NCBI GenBank assembly: GCA_002105175.1
Contig: MCGE01000004.1
Coordinates: 1,736,001 to 1,800,000, forward strand
Source: Absidia repens
Lineage: Eukaryota; Mucoromycota; Mucoromycetes; Mucorales; Cunninghamellaceae
Direction: 5' to 3'
DNA length: 64,000 nucleotides
Made by a program: the position numbers and the translations under genes. Below are positions 11,390-24,858 of this stretch, one piece after another (within the stretch, counting starts at the first letter, position 1; each line of letters opens with the position of its first letter). The notes below the pieces were generated by a model, which worked only from the letters and a program-made list of their open reading frames with translations, was not told the DNA's origin and did not search any database.

Positions 11390-11640
11390 AACTATAACAA
11401 CGAATACTAAGCTAACCTAGTAAAGGTGCCCTGATACTATTCCAAGGTGTAGACTGACCGAATGGTGGTCAAAATCCTAAATCTAAAATGAAAGGGTTTC
11501 CCCATGATGTTTGTTTTGCGCTTTTGAAAACGTCACTAATTCAAATTCTAACACTAATCCTAGATCACCAGTACCCCAATGAGCCTTGCCTTCAAGTCAT
11601 TCAACTTTGATAAAGGAAAAAAAGAAGAAAGAAAGAAAAG
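11390..11640 (-). repeat. Dispersed element copy 1 (minus orientation)
   Basis: It contains the family core at 11471-11508, whose complement reads GGGGAAACCCTTTCATTTT followed by an AGGATTT-type stretch. It is flanked by CTAACACTAATCCTAG, also found in copies 5 and 6. It is shorter than the other copies and lacks a recognisable CACGTG box, so it is probably truncated. Confidence 0.7.
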
Positions 11641-12027
11641 AACGAAAAAAAAGGGGATACAAACCAAGACGCGGAGTCTGAATCATCAGCCTTTTTTTTT
11701 TAAGTCAAAAATTAAATGACGGGGCAATCGCCACAATTACTATAGTGGCCTGTAGTTTAACATAATTCACATGATTCACATAATTTGTTTTGCCTTCCAG
11801 TGGAAAGGTAGTTGCAATCCCTAATAATCAAACCCTAATCTGTATGGCGCCTTTCAAGCTATATTTCAACCACAAAATAAATACCCATGGACGACGCGCT
11901 GAGTACAACGGTTGAGGCCCAAGTCGCTGCCCACCGAAGTGCGAAATGGCGGAGGCTCTAATCCTATCCCATCAAACCCACACTTTTAATAAAAAACTCT
12001 AACATACAATAAATCGAAAAATTTCCA

Positions 12028-12082
12028 AGAGCTCCAGCGGAGCACCAGAGCATTTATTGAGTATAAATCGAGGCGACAAAAA
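12028..12082 (+). repeat. Short repeat with CTCCAGCGGAG palindrome
   Basis: The sequence CTCCAGCGGAGCACCAGAGC, then ATTTATTG and a GGAGGC or GAGGC end, recurs with few changes at 48243-48290. CTCCAGCGGAG is an imperfect palindrome with arms CTCC and GGAG. The copies may be ends of a further repeat family. Confidence 0.5.
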
Positions 12083-12461
12083 CATACAAAAGTGTTTATT
12101 TTACCTTTCTATATATGAAATACCATTTGTACGCATTTGTGTCCCTAATATTTGTAGGTAAAGAAACGTTGTTAAAATTGAGCCCCTCAAAATAGACTTA
12201 TGCTACTGAAAGCTGGACTAAAAATTGTTTCAGGCACATATTTTTGAATTTTCTGCTAGGGCAGAGTATCTTACACCCAAAAAAATGCAAAGGGCGCAAG
12301 ATTATCCCAATCAGGAAATTGGGGTTGAGAAGACCTTGTCAAATCTGGCACATGGAAAGAAAACCAAATTTCACATCCCGCTTTTTTATTTAATTTTTTT
12401 TCTTGTCGCTCTTTTTCTTTATACTCTCTCATTCTTTCAACTCATACAATTTTATACAATC

Positions 12462-13239
12462 ATGGCCACAGAAGATGTTGATCATTTCGCTCTTTTATTA
12501 GATGACTCTGACAATTTTCTCCCAAGGGTGGAAGAGGTAAGAACACAAACCTTTGTTTTTTATGATCGTCCCGTATTTCTAACGTTTTTATACCGTGGTA
12601 ACTATGTAACAGATTCTAAAAGAAATTTTTACTCACTTTGACGAGGTATAGTATCTATTATTAAAGCAGTGAAATACATAAAATTCATAGCTGAACATTT
12701 ATTCATCTTTTTTTTTTTTGGACTATTGCAGGACAAAGATAATCTTTGGAATACGAAAGAACTGCAGGCGTTTGCTGAAGCTACCAACGGAGGCCCAGTA
12801 AGTATTATGGTATTGACGTAATGTATATGTTGCGTTACTAACCGTTTTGCTCATAGTTTGATCAATCCTCTCTTGACGTAGGTGACAGAAAATGCAGTGA
12901 TTTGTGTATTATGAACTTCCTCCAACAATCACTGTTTTTATTTCATTTTACTTTAGGAAATCGTGGAATCATTTGACGTGGACAAGGATAACCAACTGAC
13001 GTTCAAAGGATTTTACGAAATGTACCATATTCAAACATTATCTGATCCCGAGGAAACTTTGAACGATTTCAAAAAACGTAAGCATGCAACATGATATAGA
13101 TTGTGTGACATTTGGAAGTGATGTGATTCTCACCCGAACTGTTTTCATTTATGACATAGACGGATATGATGACAAGTTGCAATTAGTAACCTCTCGAACT
13201 CAAGACGAAAACCCAAAGGACCATCCCAATGGAAGTTAG
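12462..13239 (+). CDS. Small EF-hand calcium-binding protein
   Basis: Six exons: 12462-12536, 12613-12645, 12732-12797, 12857-12877, 12957-13077 and 13160-13239. They give 131 residues with consistent phases. Exon 4 is a 21-nt microexon (Phe-Asp-Gln-Ser-Ser-Leu-Asp) with good splice sites, and it keeps the helix between the two EF-hands continuous. EF-hand 1 (DEDKDNLWNTKE) has acidic residues at loop positions 1, 3, 5 and 12; an intron falls after its first two residues. EF-hand 2 (DVDKDNQLTFKG) has Gly at position 12 in place of Glu, so it may bind calcium weakly. The end (MYHIQTLSDPEETLNDF) looks like the EF-hand pairs found before or beside TPR domains in other eukaryotes, but no TPR is present. 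The partner is unknown. Confidence 0.8.
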
Positions 13240-13427
13240 TTTAATTAGTGATTTAGATTTATGCCTGTAGTGCGATTTATATATAGAACAAAAATAAAAA
13301 CTACGACGATCTTTGAATGAAATGATGAAATATGAAATTGTTCTTTTTTTTTTTCTTTGCCATTTGTTTGATGAATTATTTGAAATTGGTTTCCTTCTTA
13401 AAGTACCGAAAAACTTTAAATATAAGG

Positions 13428-13580
13428 ATGGCGTTTGGGACAGAGGGATGGGATGGGGCAGAGCCAGAAAATCTTGTCCCATGGGATAGTGGGATGATGA
13501 TATTTGGGATGAGACTAAGACGGAACAGACAAAAATGCCATAATGAGCAGCGATAAAGCTTGGGACAATGGGATAAGATA
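13428..13580 (+). repeat. Degenerate GGGAT/GGGAC tandem array
   Basis: Nine or so units of the type GGGACAG, GGGATGG, GGGATAG, GGGATGAG and GGGACAA are spread over 150 bp in an otherwise AT-rich spacer. The strand is strongly G-biased, so G-quadruplex folding is conceivable, but the runs are mostly three G long and irregularly spaced. Confidence 0.6.
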
Positions 13581-14359
13581 AAATGCCAATGTATGAAAAA
13601 GAAACTAAAATACAAGTTTATTGCCGAGCTCTCCCATCAAAATTGCCTGTTGGAAACGTAAAACAAATGAAGAACTGACTCCTCGCCAAAAACCCAAAAC
13701 AAAAAATCAAACAAACTGATATTATAACAGTACATGATTTTAAGGTATGAAAAAATTATCGTGCGCCATTCAATTTCATCTGATGCTGATTCTTTCACCC
13801 TTTTTTTTTTGTAGAATATGTAATGTGCGTACAATTGCCATTTTTCTTGATATATATCTTCCAGGATGGAGTAGATACTAGTTTGCCGTGTAGCAAAACA
13901 TGGTAGGTGTTGAAGTCAAAATCACTTATAGTTGGTAGTTAGTAGTTTTATTTTATAGCTTTAACCTCCTCTTACTATTATCTATTCAATAAACATCCTG
14001 ACTCTCTGTTGAAGCTTTTAGAAATTAATCAATTTACTCGGTGCCTTAGGTTTCGTTTTGTGGGGGCGGGTTTTTTGATGGGGTGGGATTAGGTGACTCC
14101 GCAATGGTGGGGGGGCCTTTTGGTACCCAACCATCGTGATCAGCGTTCCGTGCTATTGATGGAGAGGATTTGTTTAATAACAAAAGAAAGGATAGAGCTA
14201 GACGATTTGCTTACTGTGGATAGCCGTCGTCCTCAGCGATCAGTCGAATGGTATATAGAGTATACAAAAAAAAAGAAAAAATATGGCACGTACATTCATG
14301 CTCCGCCCACATGATTTATTTTTTTTGTGCACTTCCCATTTTTCCCTCTCTCTCTTTCT

Positions 14360-14396
<37 letters not shown>

Positions 14397-14399
14397 TTC

Positions 14400-14650
14400 A
14401 CTAAAGCTTCAATGAAGGTGATCTTGGGATAGTATTAGACCTGAATCAGGGGCGTTTTGAAAAATGCAATACAAATATCATGAGGAAACCCTTTCATTTT
14501 GGGTGTAGGATTTGGGACCATTAGATTACCCTCATAGAATAGTGTCCACGAACCCTCATTAGTTTAGATCAGGGTTAGTTTGTCTTAGTTTGTGTCTATA
14601 TCAGAATAAAATATGTAATGTACCTTTTTATCATTAATCTCTCTGTCTTA
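14400..14650 (+). repeat. Dispersed element copy 2 (plus orientation)
   Basis: The core is at 14481-14520 (GGAAACCCTTTCATTTTGGG then AGGATTTGGGACCA). It is followed by CCTCATTAGTTTAG, TTAGTTTGTGTC and AATAAAATATGT, in the same order as in copies 3 and 4. A 32-T run directly precedes it. Confidence 0.75.
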
Positions 14651-15359
14651 CATTAACGTCAACTGTTCTGTCGAATGTGTTATAATACGTGTAGAAAAAA
14701 TAAATAAGCTGGCGTTTGTGTGTGTGTGTGTGTCTAAAAAAGCACTGCATGGTGCTTAATTTTTGTTGGATATGTCACTTCGCACTTTGATGAGCTATAG
14801 GAAATAGCAATGGAGGGATAGCATCTTTTTCTCTGAAAGGGTACATCTTACTTGCCGGTAAACACCCACAGTTCAGACTCGTTTGGTAGCGAGAATTGTT
14901 TTAAAGTAAACATACATCCATATAATTAGTTCAAGGTTGTGCCGTTGGCATGGAGATGTTTGGCACTTCAAAAATTCTTCTATCATAGCCTATTGTTTTC
15001 TGCACAAACCGCCCTTACTCCCGCCCAGCACTCTACCATATCCACAAATGATATTGGCTCATCATCATGGAAATAATAATAATAAACATACTGCATCTTA
15101 TATAGGGTACATTGTAGTAGCATACGTTATTTTAAGTGTCAATTGAGACGTAGACCAATTTTTTTTTCCCCATCCCATTTTTATCATACGATTGGACAAA
15201 GACCCGCCCAACATTTTGCTTACTCCGTATCTCCCGCCAACCATTCCTATTCATCATGTATAATAAAAGAAGACAGATGATGTGGTGCAAACAATCTTTA
15301 TTTATTCATCAAACAAACACCAAAGAGTATACAAATGACAGATGGATAAATGAATAATG

Positions 15360-15362
<3 letters not shown>

Positions 15363-15399
<37 letters not shown>
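15363..15399. repeat. AT dinucleotide repeat
   Basis: An uninterrupted AT microsatellite of 37 bp, downstream of the PP2A gene on its own strand. Confidence 0.95.
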
Positions 15400-15401
<2 letters not shown>

Positions 15402-15632
15402 AGATAAAAGTAATAATATAATAATAAGGGGAAATGAAGGTAGTTAAAACAGATAAAAAATATTCATGTGATATAAAAAAGTAGAAAAAAAAAAGTTACA
15501 ATAAAAATCATAATATGTTAATAACTAGATCAATGTAAAATGGGAGTCTTTTTATAAAAAAAATAAACGAGCAAAAGGGGACATGACATAAAATCCAAAC
15601 AAAGGGGTAGGAATCCAATAAGAGATTGAAGT

Positions 15633-16944
<1,312 letters not shown>

Positions 16945-17295
16945 CGTTTTTCTTTTGTATTAAGGCAGAGAAGAAATATGAAGGTGCAGTATGAATTGAT
17001 AAACTAATGTTCTAATAAAAAATACGTTAATACAAAAAAAAGGGAGGAGAAGAGGAGAGCTTTCTTTAAATAGGGGTTACTTACTATATATAAAATAATA
17101 AAAAAAGAGACTCGAATAAAGTCTATAAAAAAAAGACACACAAAAAAAAAAAAGAAGTTGGGAAAAAAACAAGAAAAATGCGTAGACGAACGGAAGGTCA
17201 GCAGAGAATTTTCAAATATTGACGTGACGTTCGTCGGTCTCAAAAAAAAACCCTTTCAATTTTTTTTAGAGGTGAATTCGTTCCTTTTCCCCTTT

Positions 17296-17335
<40 letters not shown>

Positions 17336-17646
17336 GTAATAAATATATTGGTATAAAAAGTAAGTTATTACCCACAATATTATTTTATTTTAATGTTTTT
17401 TGCCTTTCTGTTCTCTATGTATTACCATGGTATGACTTCTATATTACTGTAATATGAGAGACGATGGAGACCTTCTATTGAAGTAGTGTATATGTATTGA
17501 AAATAGGCTCATCAATTTTTTTTTTCTTTAGACTAGACGCAGTTCTTACCCACGATCCTTTCTTTTTTACAACCTCTACCTCTCAATCCTTTTACATAAA
17601 ATCCTTCAACTATCTCCTCTCCAAGTTTTTGACGTTGTAAACTAGG
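16945..17646. promoter_or_regulatory. Divergent promoter region between PP2A-C and SNF2 genes
   Basis: A 702-bp spacer between two start codons on opposite strands. It holds a 33-T run (17298-17330), A-rich stretches and a pyrimidine-rich leader just before the SNF2 start. Long homopolymer dA:dT tracts exclude nucleosomes in fungi, so the T run may set up an open promoter for both genes; this is inferred. A few short open frames here are shadows of the low-complexity sequence. Confidence 0.6.
17298..17330. repeat. Poly-T tract, 33 bp
   Basis: Uninterrupted T run in the PP2A/SNF2 divergent promoter. One of about eight T runs of 29 bp or more in the window. Confidence 0.9.
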
Positions 17647-17759
17647 ATGAGCTCCACGAATGCACAATCGAACGGTGTTTTACCTCCAACAGCGCCTATA
17701 GACGAAATTAATGCCATGATACAGGTATGAAAATTATAGCTCGACCTTCAGGGGAATAC

Positions 17760-17800
<41 letters not shown>

Positions 17801-20800
17801 CTCAGTTCTTTGTTATTCTCTTAGCGTGCTAGGTTCTTACAAGGTCAAGGTGCCAGTGAAGATACCCATCCCGAATTCTCCAATATTATGCAGTTTCTCA
17901 AGCATGCACAGAATCAGCAAAGACTTCAGCAACAGCGTATGACACATTCACAACCATCGGAACAACAGCCTGCTTTTACAGCAAAAGGATTCCCGGTGGC
18001 ACCTGGCCAACAATCGCAACAGCAGTCCACGCAGCCAATAAAACATACTATACACACCTCAGTTCAAGGTAACAACAACAGGAACTAAGAGCCTACATGA
18101 TTACACTTTTTATTTGAACTAATCTGTTTTAACATTTCTAGGAACGAAACCATCAATACATACAGCCTTTACACCGGCACAACTAGCAATACTAAAATAT
18201 CAAATCATGGCATATAAACTGATTTCGAAAAATACTCCCTTACCAACTCATTTACAACAAGCAGTGCTGGCACCAATGACAGACGACACCAATTACCCTC
18301 AGCGAAGTCCCAGGACGGAAAACACACGCAGAAATAGTTTGCAACCTTCATCAACTACTTTACCAACGACACAACAAGAAGAGACTTCTCTACCAATATC
18401 AGCCCCTATTCCCTTAACTCCACCATCTAATACCATGGTCGATCCTTCCAACTCAATTCCAACTACCACCATCCCAATCATTGACCCGTCAACTTCCCAG
18501 CCAAATACTGATCCTACAGCAACTACGGCAGCTCCACCCTCAAATCCATTATTACCCGCCTACAATGCGTATGCTTCTCCCTACAAACTGATGAAGAAAC
18601 CTATTTCGTCATTTGTCCATGCATCTCGGCAACAACGGCATCTTATCCCAAGTATAACTACATCTGGTGTGGATCCCCAAGCAATATCTCACGAGCGCGA
18701 AAAACAAATTCAAGGTCGAATGGTCCATCGAAAATCGCAACTGGAATCGGAATTAAAACGTGCTTTATCTGCCAATGGTATGTCGGGTGAAATAAAGATC
18801 CAAATCAAGGCAATGGTCGAACTGAAAAGTCTCAAGCTATTAGAAAAGCAGAAAAAGGTATACTACATACACAAAATGGAAAAAAAAACGAACAGAACGA
18901 AAGGAGGGGGGGGGTTGACTTGTGCAAATATCTGACAATTTAACCATGGTCCTTTTATTCCTTCTTTAGCTTCGTCGCGAATTTGTAAGCGGAATGGCAA
19001 GGGGATCAGTAATAGCAACAAGTACAGATCGACTAGCTTATCGAAAAATGAAGAGACTGTCACTACGCGAAGTACGGACGATGGAATCGATTGAACGACA
19101 GCAACGTGTGGATCGGCAACAACGGGAAAAGCAATTACAGCTGGATCATCTTCAACATATCTGTGACCATGGACGGAATATGATTGCGGCTCAACGAACA
19201 TGGCAAGCAAAGCAAACCAAATTGGGTCGAGCCATCCTGCAATTCCATCAGCATATTGAAAAGGAAGAACAGAAAAAAGCAGAACGACTTTCTAAAGAAC
19301 GTATCAAGGCTCTAAGGAACGACGATGAAGAGGCGTATATGAAGCTGATCGACGAGGCAAAGGATACTCGACTGACGCTACTACTTCGACAAACGGGCAG
19401 TTTCTTAGAATCTCTCTCAAAAGCAGTGGTGGACCAGCAAAATGACCATCGTACAACAACAACGACTGATATAATACCCGATGGTGATGATATGGATGAA
19501 AATAGTACTGTGGTAAGAAAAGAGAGAAAATATCTCAAGAAAAGGCAACAGCTGTATCTAGCAAAAACCGCATTACCATCAATCGATACTGACTAGGATT
19601 ATTTTTCTTTTATTATCACTATAGGATCCAGACACAAAAATCGACTACTTCAAGGTGACTCACAGGGTCAAGGAAGATGTATATCAGCCGAAGATTTTGG
19701 TTGGTGGTACTTTGAAAGATTATCAGGTAATACTCCTTTATAAACAAATTAATGCGTGAATTTTGGTCATTGTTCAAGCTAATTTTTTATTTGTTTACAC
19801 ACTATAGCTCAAGGGTCTCCAATGGATGGTGTCACTATACAACAATCACTTGAATGGAATTCTTGCCGATGAAATGGGTCTTGGGAAAACGATTCAAACG
19901 ATTAGTCTAATCACCTACTTGATTGAAATGAAGAAACAGCAAGGACCTTATTTGATTATTGTGCCATTATCGTAAGTCAAAGAACAAACACATTAGTTAT
20001 TGGTCGATCTTGTCCTCTAATCTTGTTTCCTTTCCGCGTAGAACTTTGACCAATTGGAATCTAGAATTTGGCAAATGGGCACCTTCAGTCGCAAAAATTG
20101 TTTACAAAGGTGCTCCTCAAACGCGTCGTGCTTTACAAATGGAAATTCGACAAGGTGGATTCCAGGTGCTATTGACAACATTCGAATACATCATCAAGGA
20201 TCGACCTCTCCTTAGCAAAATCAAATGGCTACATATGATTATTGATGAAGGTCACCGCATCAAGAATACCAATTCCAAGCTGACTTACACTTTACGAACA
20301 CATTACAACACTCGATATCGACTGATTTTGACTGGTACTCCTTTACAGGTAAGTTTGAAAAAACATTCAATGATACTGTAAAATATATCTTCGAGATCTG
20401 ACCCCCTCTTCCTTTCTTTTTAGAACAACCTTCCTGAATTATGGGCGCTCCTCAACTTCATTCTGCCGAAAATTTTCAAAAGCGTCAAGAGCTTCGAAGA
20501 ATGGTTCAATACTCCGTTTTCCAACCAAGGCGTTCAAGATAAAATCGATATCAACGAAGAAGAACAACTCTTGATCATCAAACGTCTTCACAAGGTGCTC
20601 CGTCCTTTCCTCTTACGGCGACTGAAAAAGGATGTGGAATCTGAACTACCGGACAAGGTTGAAAGAGTGGTCAAATGCAGGCTATCCGCTTTACAGTCTA
20701 GGCTGTACAATCAATTGAAAAAGCACGGTATACTCTATACATCGGCTGACAAAAACGGGTAACATATACAAATATATTCAATATATATAAACGTTTGCCT

Positions 20801-23099
20801 TTGAAAACTTGTTACTAACGGAGTTTATATATTTTACAGGAAATCTGGTATCAAGGGATTGAACAATACAATCATGCAACTGCGAAAACTTTGCAACCAT
20901 CCGTTTGTGTTTGAAGGTGTGGAAAATACTGTGAATCCTAGTAGACGCTCCAATGATATGCTCTATCGGACTGCAGGCAAATTTGAACTTTTGGATCGAA
21001 TGCTACCAAAACTGCGACAAACTGGTCATCGAGTAAGAGAGGGAGAGGGAGAGGTTGATTTGTTGTATGGTTTGGTGACTGGGAATATTGAATACTAATA
21101 TCATTATATTTATTCGCTGTCGTTTCTTTGTAGGTGCTGATATTTTTCCAAATGACACAGATCATGAGCATCATGGAAGACTTTTTGAACTATAGAGGAT
21201 TTGCCTATTTACGATTGGATGGCTCGACCAAGGCAAGTCAATTAAAAAAAAAAAAGAAAAGAAAAAGAAAAAGCAAGTGAAGAGTACTTACTGATATGTT
21301 TTATACATAGGCTGATGATCGATCACAATTGTTGCAAATATTCAATGCCCCTGATTCTCCTTACTTTATATTTTTGCTCAGCACAAGAGCCGGTGGTCTG
21401 GGTCTCAATTTACAAACAGCCGATACGGTGATTATTTTCGACTCTGACTGGAACCCTCATCAAGATCTACAAGCACAGGATCGAGCACATCGTATTGGCC
21501 AAACCAAAGAAGTCCGTATATTCCGTCTTATCTCTGCAAACTCCATTGAAGAAAACATCTTGGCAAAGGCAAATTACAAACTAGACATTGATGGCAAAGT
21601 GATCCAAGCAGGGAAATTTGACAACCGAAGTACTGATGAAGACCGGGAAGCATTTTTGGTAAGTTTTGGCTATGGGTTGCATTTGAATAATATTAAAAAC
21701 GTAGGATGCTTATTAGTCTAATCACCGCTTTTTTATTTATTTATCTTAGCGAAACTTATTGGAAGACAAGAACGATGAAGACGGTCAGGACAGTGATGCG
21801 GAAGAAGACTTGGATGACGAAGAACTTAACGAAATGTTAAAACGCTCTGACCAAGAATTAGCAATCTTCAAGAAAATTGATGCTGATCGAAACCGAACCG
21901 AATTTGAAATGCACAAGAGGATGTCTACTGGCAATGGCAAGAAGTATGAGCGCCTTATTCAAGATGACGAATTGCCTGAAGTATATCGAAACGAAGCAGT
22001 GGCACAGAATGCTGGTCCTTTGGTGGAACTCGGGCGTGGTCAACGTGCTCGGGATGAAGTACATTATGATGATGGATTGACTGAAGAAGAGTGGACAGCT
22101 GTAAGTAGTATGAATTCACAATTTAATGGGTTAGGTTAGCTGTCTCACCCCCCCCCTCTCTCATTATATCTATAGGCTTTAGAAAATGGTGATATCAACT
22201 TGAATGATCTGGTATCTGGCCAACACAGCAAAAAAGGCCGACGTCGTGGTGATAAAAGTGCAGTCAACTATTCTGATGAAAGTGATTCTGGTCTGAAACG
22301 TGGTCGCCGGGATGCCAATGCTTTTGCGATGATGGATGATAGTGGATACAAGAAACGAGGGCGACCAAAGAAAGGTGAAATGGACAGTAAACGCAAGAAA
22401 ACCAAACGGGAAGACTACTCTGGGCCTGATATTATACCGCCTCGTATACGGCAACAAATGACCAAGATATTTGAAAATTGTTATAAAGCAGTCGAAGAAT
22501 CAAGAGCCGAAGATGAACAGTAAGTTTGATAAGCAGGAAGAAAGAATAGTAGTAAAGTCATACTTACACGTCCTCATTCATTCAATTTTTTTCCCTAGTA
22601 CCTATCGAAACCGCAGCCAACTATTTATGGATCTGGTTAGCAAACGTGATTACCCCATATATTATACTATGATCAAGAACCCTATCTCCATGAAAATGAT
22701 CAACAAGCGTATCCATTCACCATATTACAAGACTATACAACAATTCCGCGCTGACTTTGACCTAATGTTTGACAATGCAAGAACCTTCAATGAAGAAGGG
22801 TCTTTGTATATGAAGATGCGGATGAAATGCAGGTACGGTAAATAAAAATGGTAGAGAATCTTTTGGGAAGGTCATACAAAAATTAAACTCCTTTTTTTTT
22901 TTTTTTTTTTTTTAACTAGAAAATATTATGCTCCAATCTCGAACACCATTGTCCTGGCGATGTTTTACCTCAACTGGAGACTCAATTCAGTCAATACGGA
23001 GGCAAGAATCCAATGGCATATAGTCAAACAACAAACATAGACAGCGAAATCGAAAGTGGTCGCGGTTTTGACAATCTAGATGATGCGTATGGTGAATGA
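17647..23099 (+). CDS. SNF2: SNF2/STH1/BRG1-type chromatin-remodelling ATPase, with an apparent -1 frameshift in the bromodomain
   Basis: Fifteen exons: 17647-17724, 17825-18068, 18142-18857, 18970-19512, 19625-19726, 19808-19971, 20042-20348, 20424-20758, 20840-21032, 21134-21232, 21311-21658, 21750-22100, 22176-22519, 22599-22832 and 22920 on. Domains in order: QLQ (about 114-150, [12 protein letters not shown]), HSA (about 270-345), SNF2 ATPase with DEMGLGKT (about 581-588) and DEGH (684-687), helicase C ([18 protein letters not shown]), SnAC (about 1044-1160), AT-hook KKRGRPKKG (about 1219) and a bromodomain. The intron 21233-21310 has a GC donor. In the bromodomain the frame fits to EGSL (22806), then the matching sequence (VYEDADEMQ) continues in the -1 frame. 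Read literally, the protein has 1392 residues and stops at 23040. With the shift it ends DDAYGE at 23099, giving about 1412 residues. It is the catalytic subunit of a SWI/SNF or RSC-type complex. Confidence 0.93.
17772..17800. repeat. AT dinucleotide repeat in SNF2 intron 1
   Basis: TA microsatellite of about 29 bp located within the first intron (17725-17824) of the SNF2-type gene. Confidence 0.9.
21233..21310 (+). other. GC-AG intron in the SNF2-type gene
   Basis: The donor reads AAG/GCAAGT and the acceptor CATAG. Splicing here joins LDGSTK to ADDRSQLL, the exact continuity expected from SNF2-family helicase domains. No GT donor nearby gives that continuity. GC-AG introns are a known minor class handled by the major spliceosome when the rest of the donor is strong, as it is here. 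Confidence 0.85.
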
Positions 23100-24858
23100 A
23101 GATGTTTTGAAACTTATCCCCTCCTCCATTATTTTTACTCTTTTACTCTTGTATATATATATATATATATATTTCTTAGTTTTTAATTTTAGTTATAATT
23201 TTTGCTTCTTTTTATTCGACTTATTTAAATGTAGAATTATCTCTCCTCCCCTTTTTTATTACTATCTCCCATTTGTTTATTTCTTCCTTCTATGTACTGT
23301 AATTTTATCGTCTTACTCATAGCTTGAACACATTACCTTCAATAAATTCACTCATATGTTAGAAGACAGGCGAATGATGATACAATGAATACTCCTGCCT
23401 TCCTCAATTTATCAGACCTAGATTGCTCAATTGAAATTGACACATTTGTTTTGTGGCACATTGGCAGCTGATTTATTGAAAAAAATATTGCATGAATGCT
23501 ATCTTTCTTTTTTTATTCTTTTAGTAATTTTACCAGCAAGAAGGAATGGTGGCAATCGACTTGGTCTGCCCTTTGTGTAACATTGTGAAAATTAGGGCAA
23601 TACTGTACGTACGCCTGATCTAAACAGTTGAGTTTTTTTTTTTTCTAGCAAGTCCCGAGATTTTTGATATTACAGTCTCCTTGTCGTTAACTTTGTCCTT
23701 CCTTTGTCTATTTTAGGTGCAGAGTACAAAAAGGTAAAAAGTTAATTTGGTAACTCTAAAATAGTGCACCTGGAGAAATGTGGCGGCGTCCACCGACTAA
23801 CATATTTTTTTCTTTATTATTGTTCTCTGATAGTAGATATATGGGTGATTTCATTGCAAACGCTTGTGATATATCGTTTCGCATATCCTATGGAATCTGT
23901 ACTATTTCTCCTTTTGGCTGAATTTTCTCCAACGTTACTTATCTGGTCAGTTAGGCACAAACGACTCAACAGCATATTCATAATGATATAAGAAATTGTT
24001 ATCATTGGCACCGTGGCAAGGATGATGATCCGCAATACTTTCAAGACAGAAAAACGACACCACTTACACACCAATATGAAGCACCGAGACAGGTATATAG
24101 TTGACAAATTTGATGACAGGAACGCAATACCGGTTTTGATGAAGCCAAGATTATTCTCCTTTGTAAGTAGCTAAAAAAAGGAGTAGAGAGTAGCGGAAAG
24201 GTCTTTTGGGTACTACAACGAAATTTATAGTTTTTTTTTTTTTTTTTAGTATATGAATGCATGTATTGTAACCGGCGCGTCTAATTGGTAATGAATCCAG
24301 CTGGCGTTGTTACCGATCGATTAGTATTGCATTGTTGGACAAGCTTGAAGATCTTTGCATAGGTCAAGCGAAATCATTGATTATCAAAGGTAAGTAACGT
24401 AAAGTGAAAATGGAGAAGAATATGTGGTGGAGGATGATTTGTTTAACAGGGTATATAGACCGAAATATCATATTTATAAATCTTCTCATTTCTTGTTTAG
24501 GATGACATATTGAGTGAATGGTATACAAATCTAGTATTTTCAAGGGGGTGACATTGGTGCTATATTAATGTCTTTTGTTTGTATCTCCTCTTCTTATTCA
24601 CAACAATCCCCTCTCCCGTTTTAGGTAGTTATTCTGTAGAAATAGATATCAGATATAGTTTACATTACCCTTAGGGAGCATCGTCCTTCATGCTTTCTTT
24701 TTAAGAAAATATCAAATAAAATATAGGGGGATTAGGAAAGTATATCTTCATTATCATACTGTCTTCTTTTTTATTATTGTTGTTTTGCTTCTGTCTTTTT
24801 TTTATTCTTTCGATATTTGGGTCTTTTTGAGTGATTGAACACCGCTCCATTTTTTTTT
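23100..24858. other. Spacer between SNF2 and the 805-residue protein gene
   Basis: No gene is supported. It starts with a T-rich 3' UTR. Around 23994-24165 a 57-codon + frame without a usable early start (it includes DKFDDRNAIPVLMKPRLFSF) ends at a GTAAGT-like donor. It could be a decayed exon, but nothing around it completes a gene. The last 200 bp are pyrimidine-rich and are probably the promoter and leader of the next gene. Confidence 0.45.

Larger units (their letters stand above)
10375..12461. other. Long spacer between PEX11 and the EF-hand gene
   Basis: No convincing gene. Open frames at 10465-10665, 10701-11006 and 11146-11337 are AT-rich and unrelated to known domains. The stretch 10920-11130 has a TACAGGGTCAATTT start and A/T-rich inverted runs reminiscent of a Tc1/mariner terminal end, but I could not find a partner end. 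A dispersed repeat copy is at about 11390-11640, and a short repeat shared with 48243-48290 is at 12028-12082. Confidence 0.5.
13240..15632. other. Spacer with G-rich repeats, poly-T and a dispersed element copy
   Basis: No gene is supported. The spacer holds a GGGATGGGAT-type G-rich stretch (13428-13580), a second G-rich stretch at 14060-14117, a 32-T run (14363-14394), a copy of the dispersed element (14400-14650), a TG repeat (about 14714-14732) and a 37-bp AT repeat (15363-15399). Short open frames at 13332-13834, 14093-14314 and 14937-15146 lie on low-complexity DNA and lack recognisable domains. Confidence 0.5.

Noticed and set aside
13332..13834. Overlapping frames on both strands in the G-rich array
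   Set aside because: They follow from the GGGAT repeat composition and a T run; no start context or homology.
22798..22832. Programmed -1 ribosomal frameshift in SNF2
   Set aside because: There is no slippery heptamer (the context is GGGTCTTTGTAT) and no obvious downstream pseudoknot; a base-call error or mutation is simpler.
23764..24262. Possible gene on either strand between SNF2 and the orphan gene
   Set aside because: Overlapping short frames on both strands, no domain, no coherent exon chain.
24835..24858. Earlier start for the 805-residue protein
   Set aside because: The first codon of the longer frame is TTG, not ATG; ATG 24859 is used.
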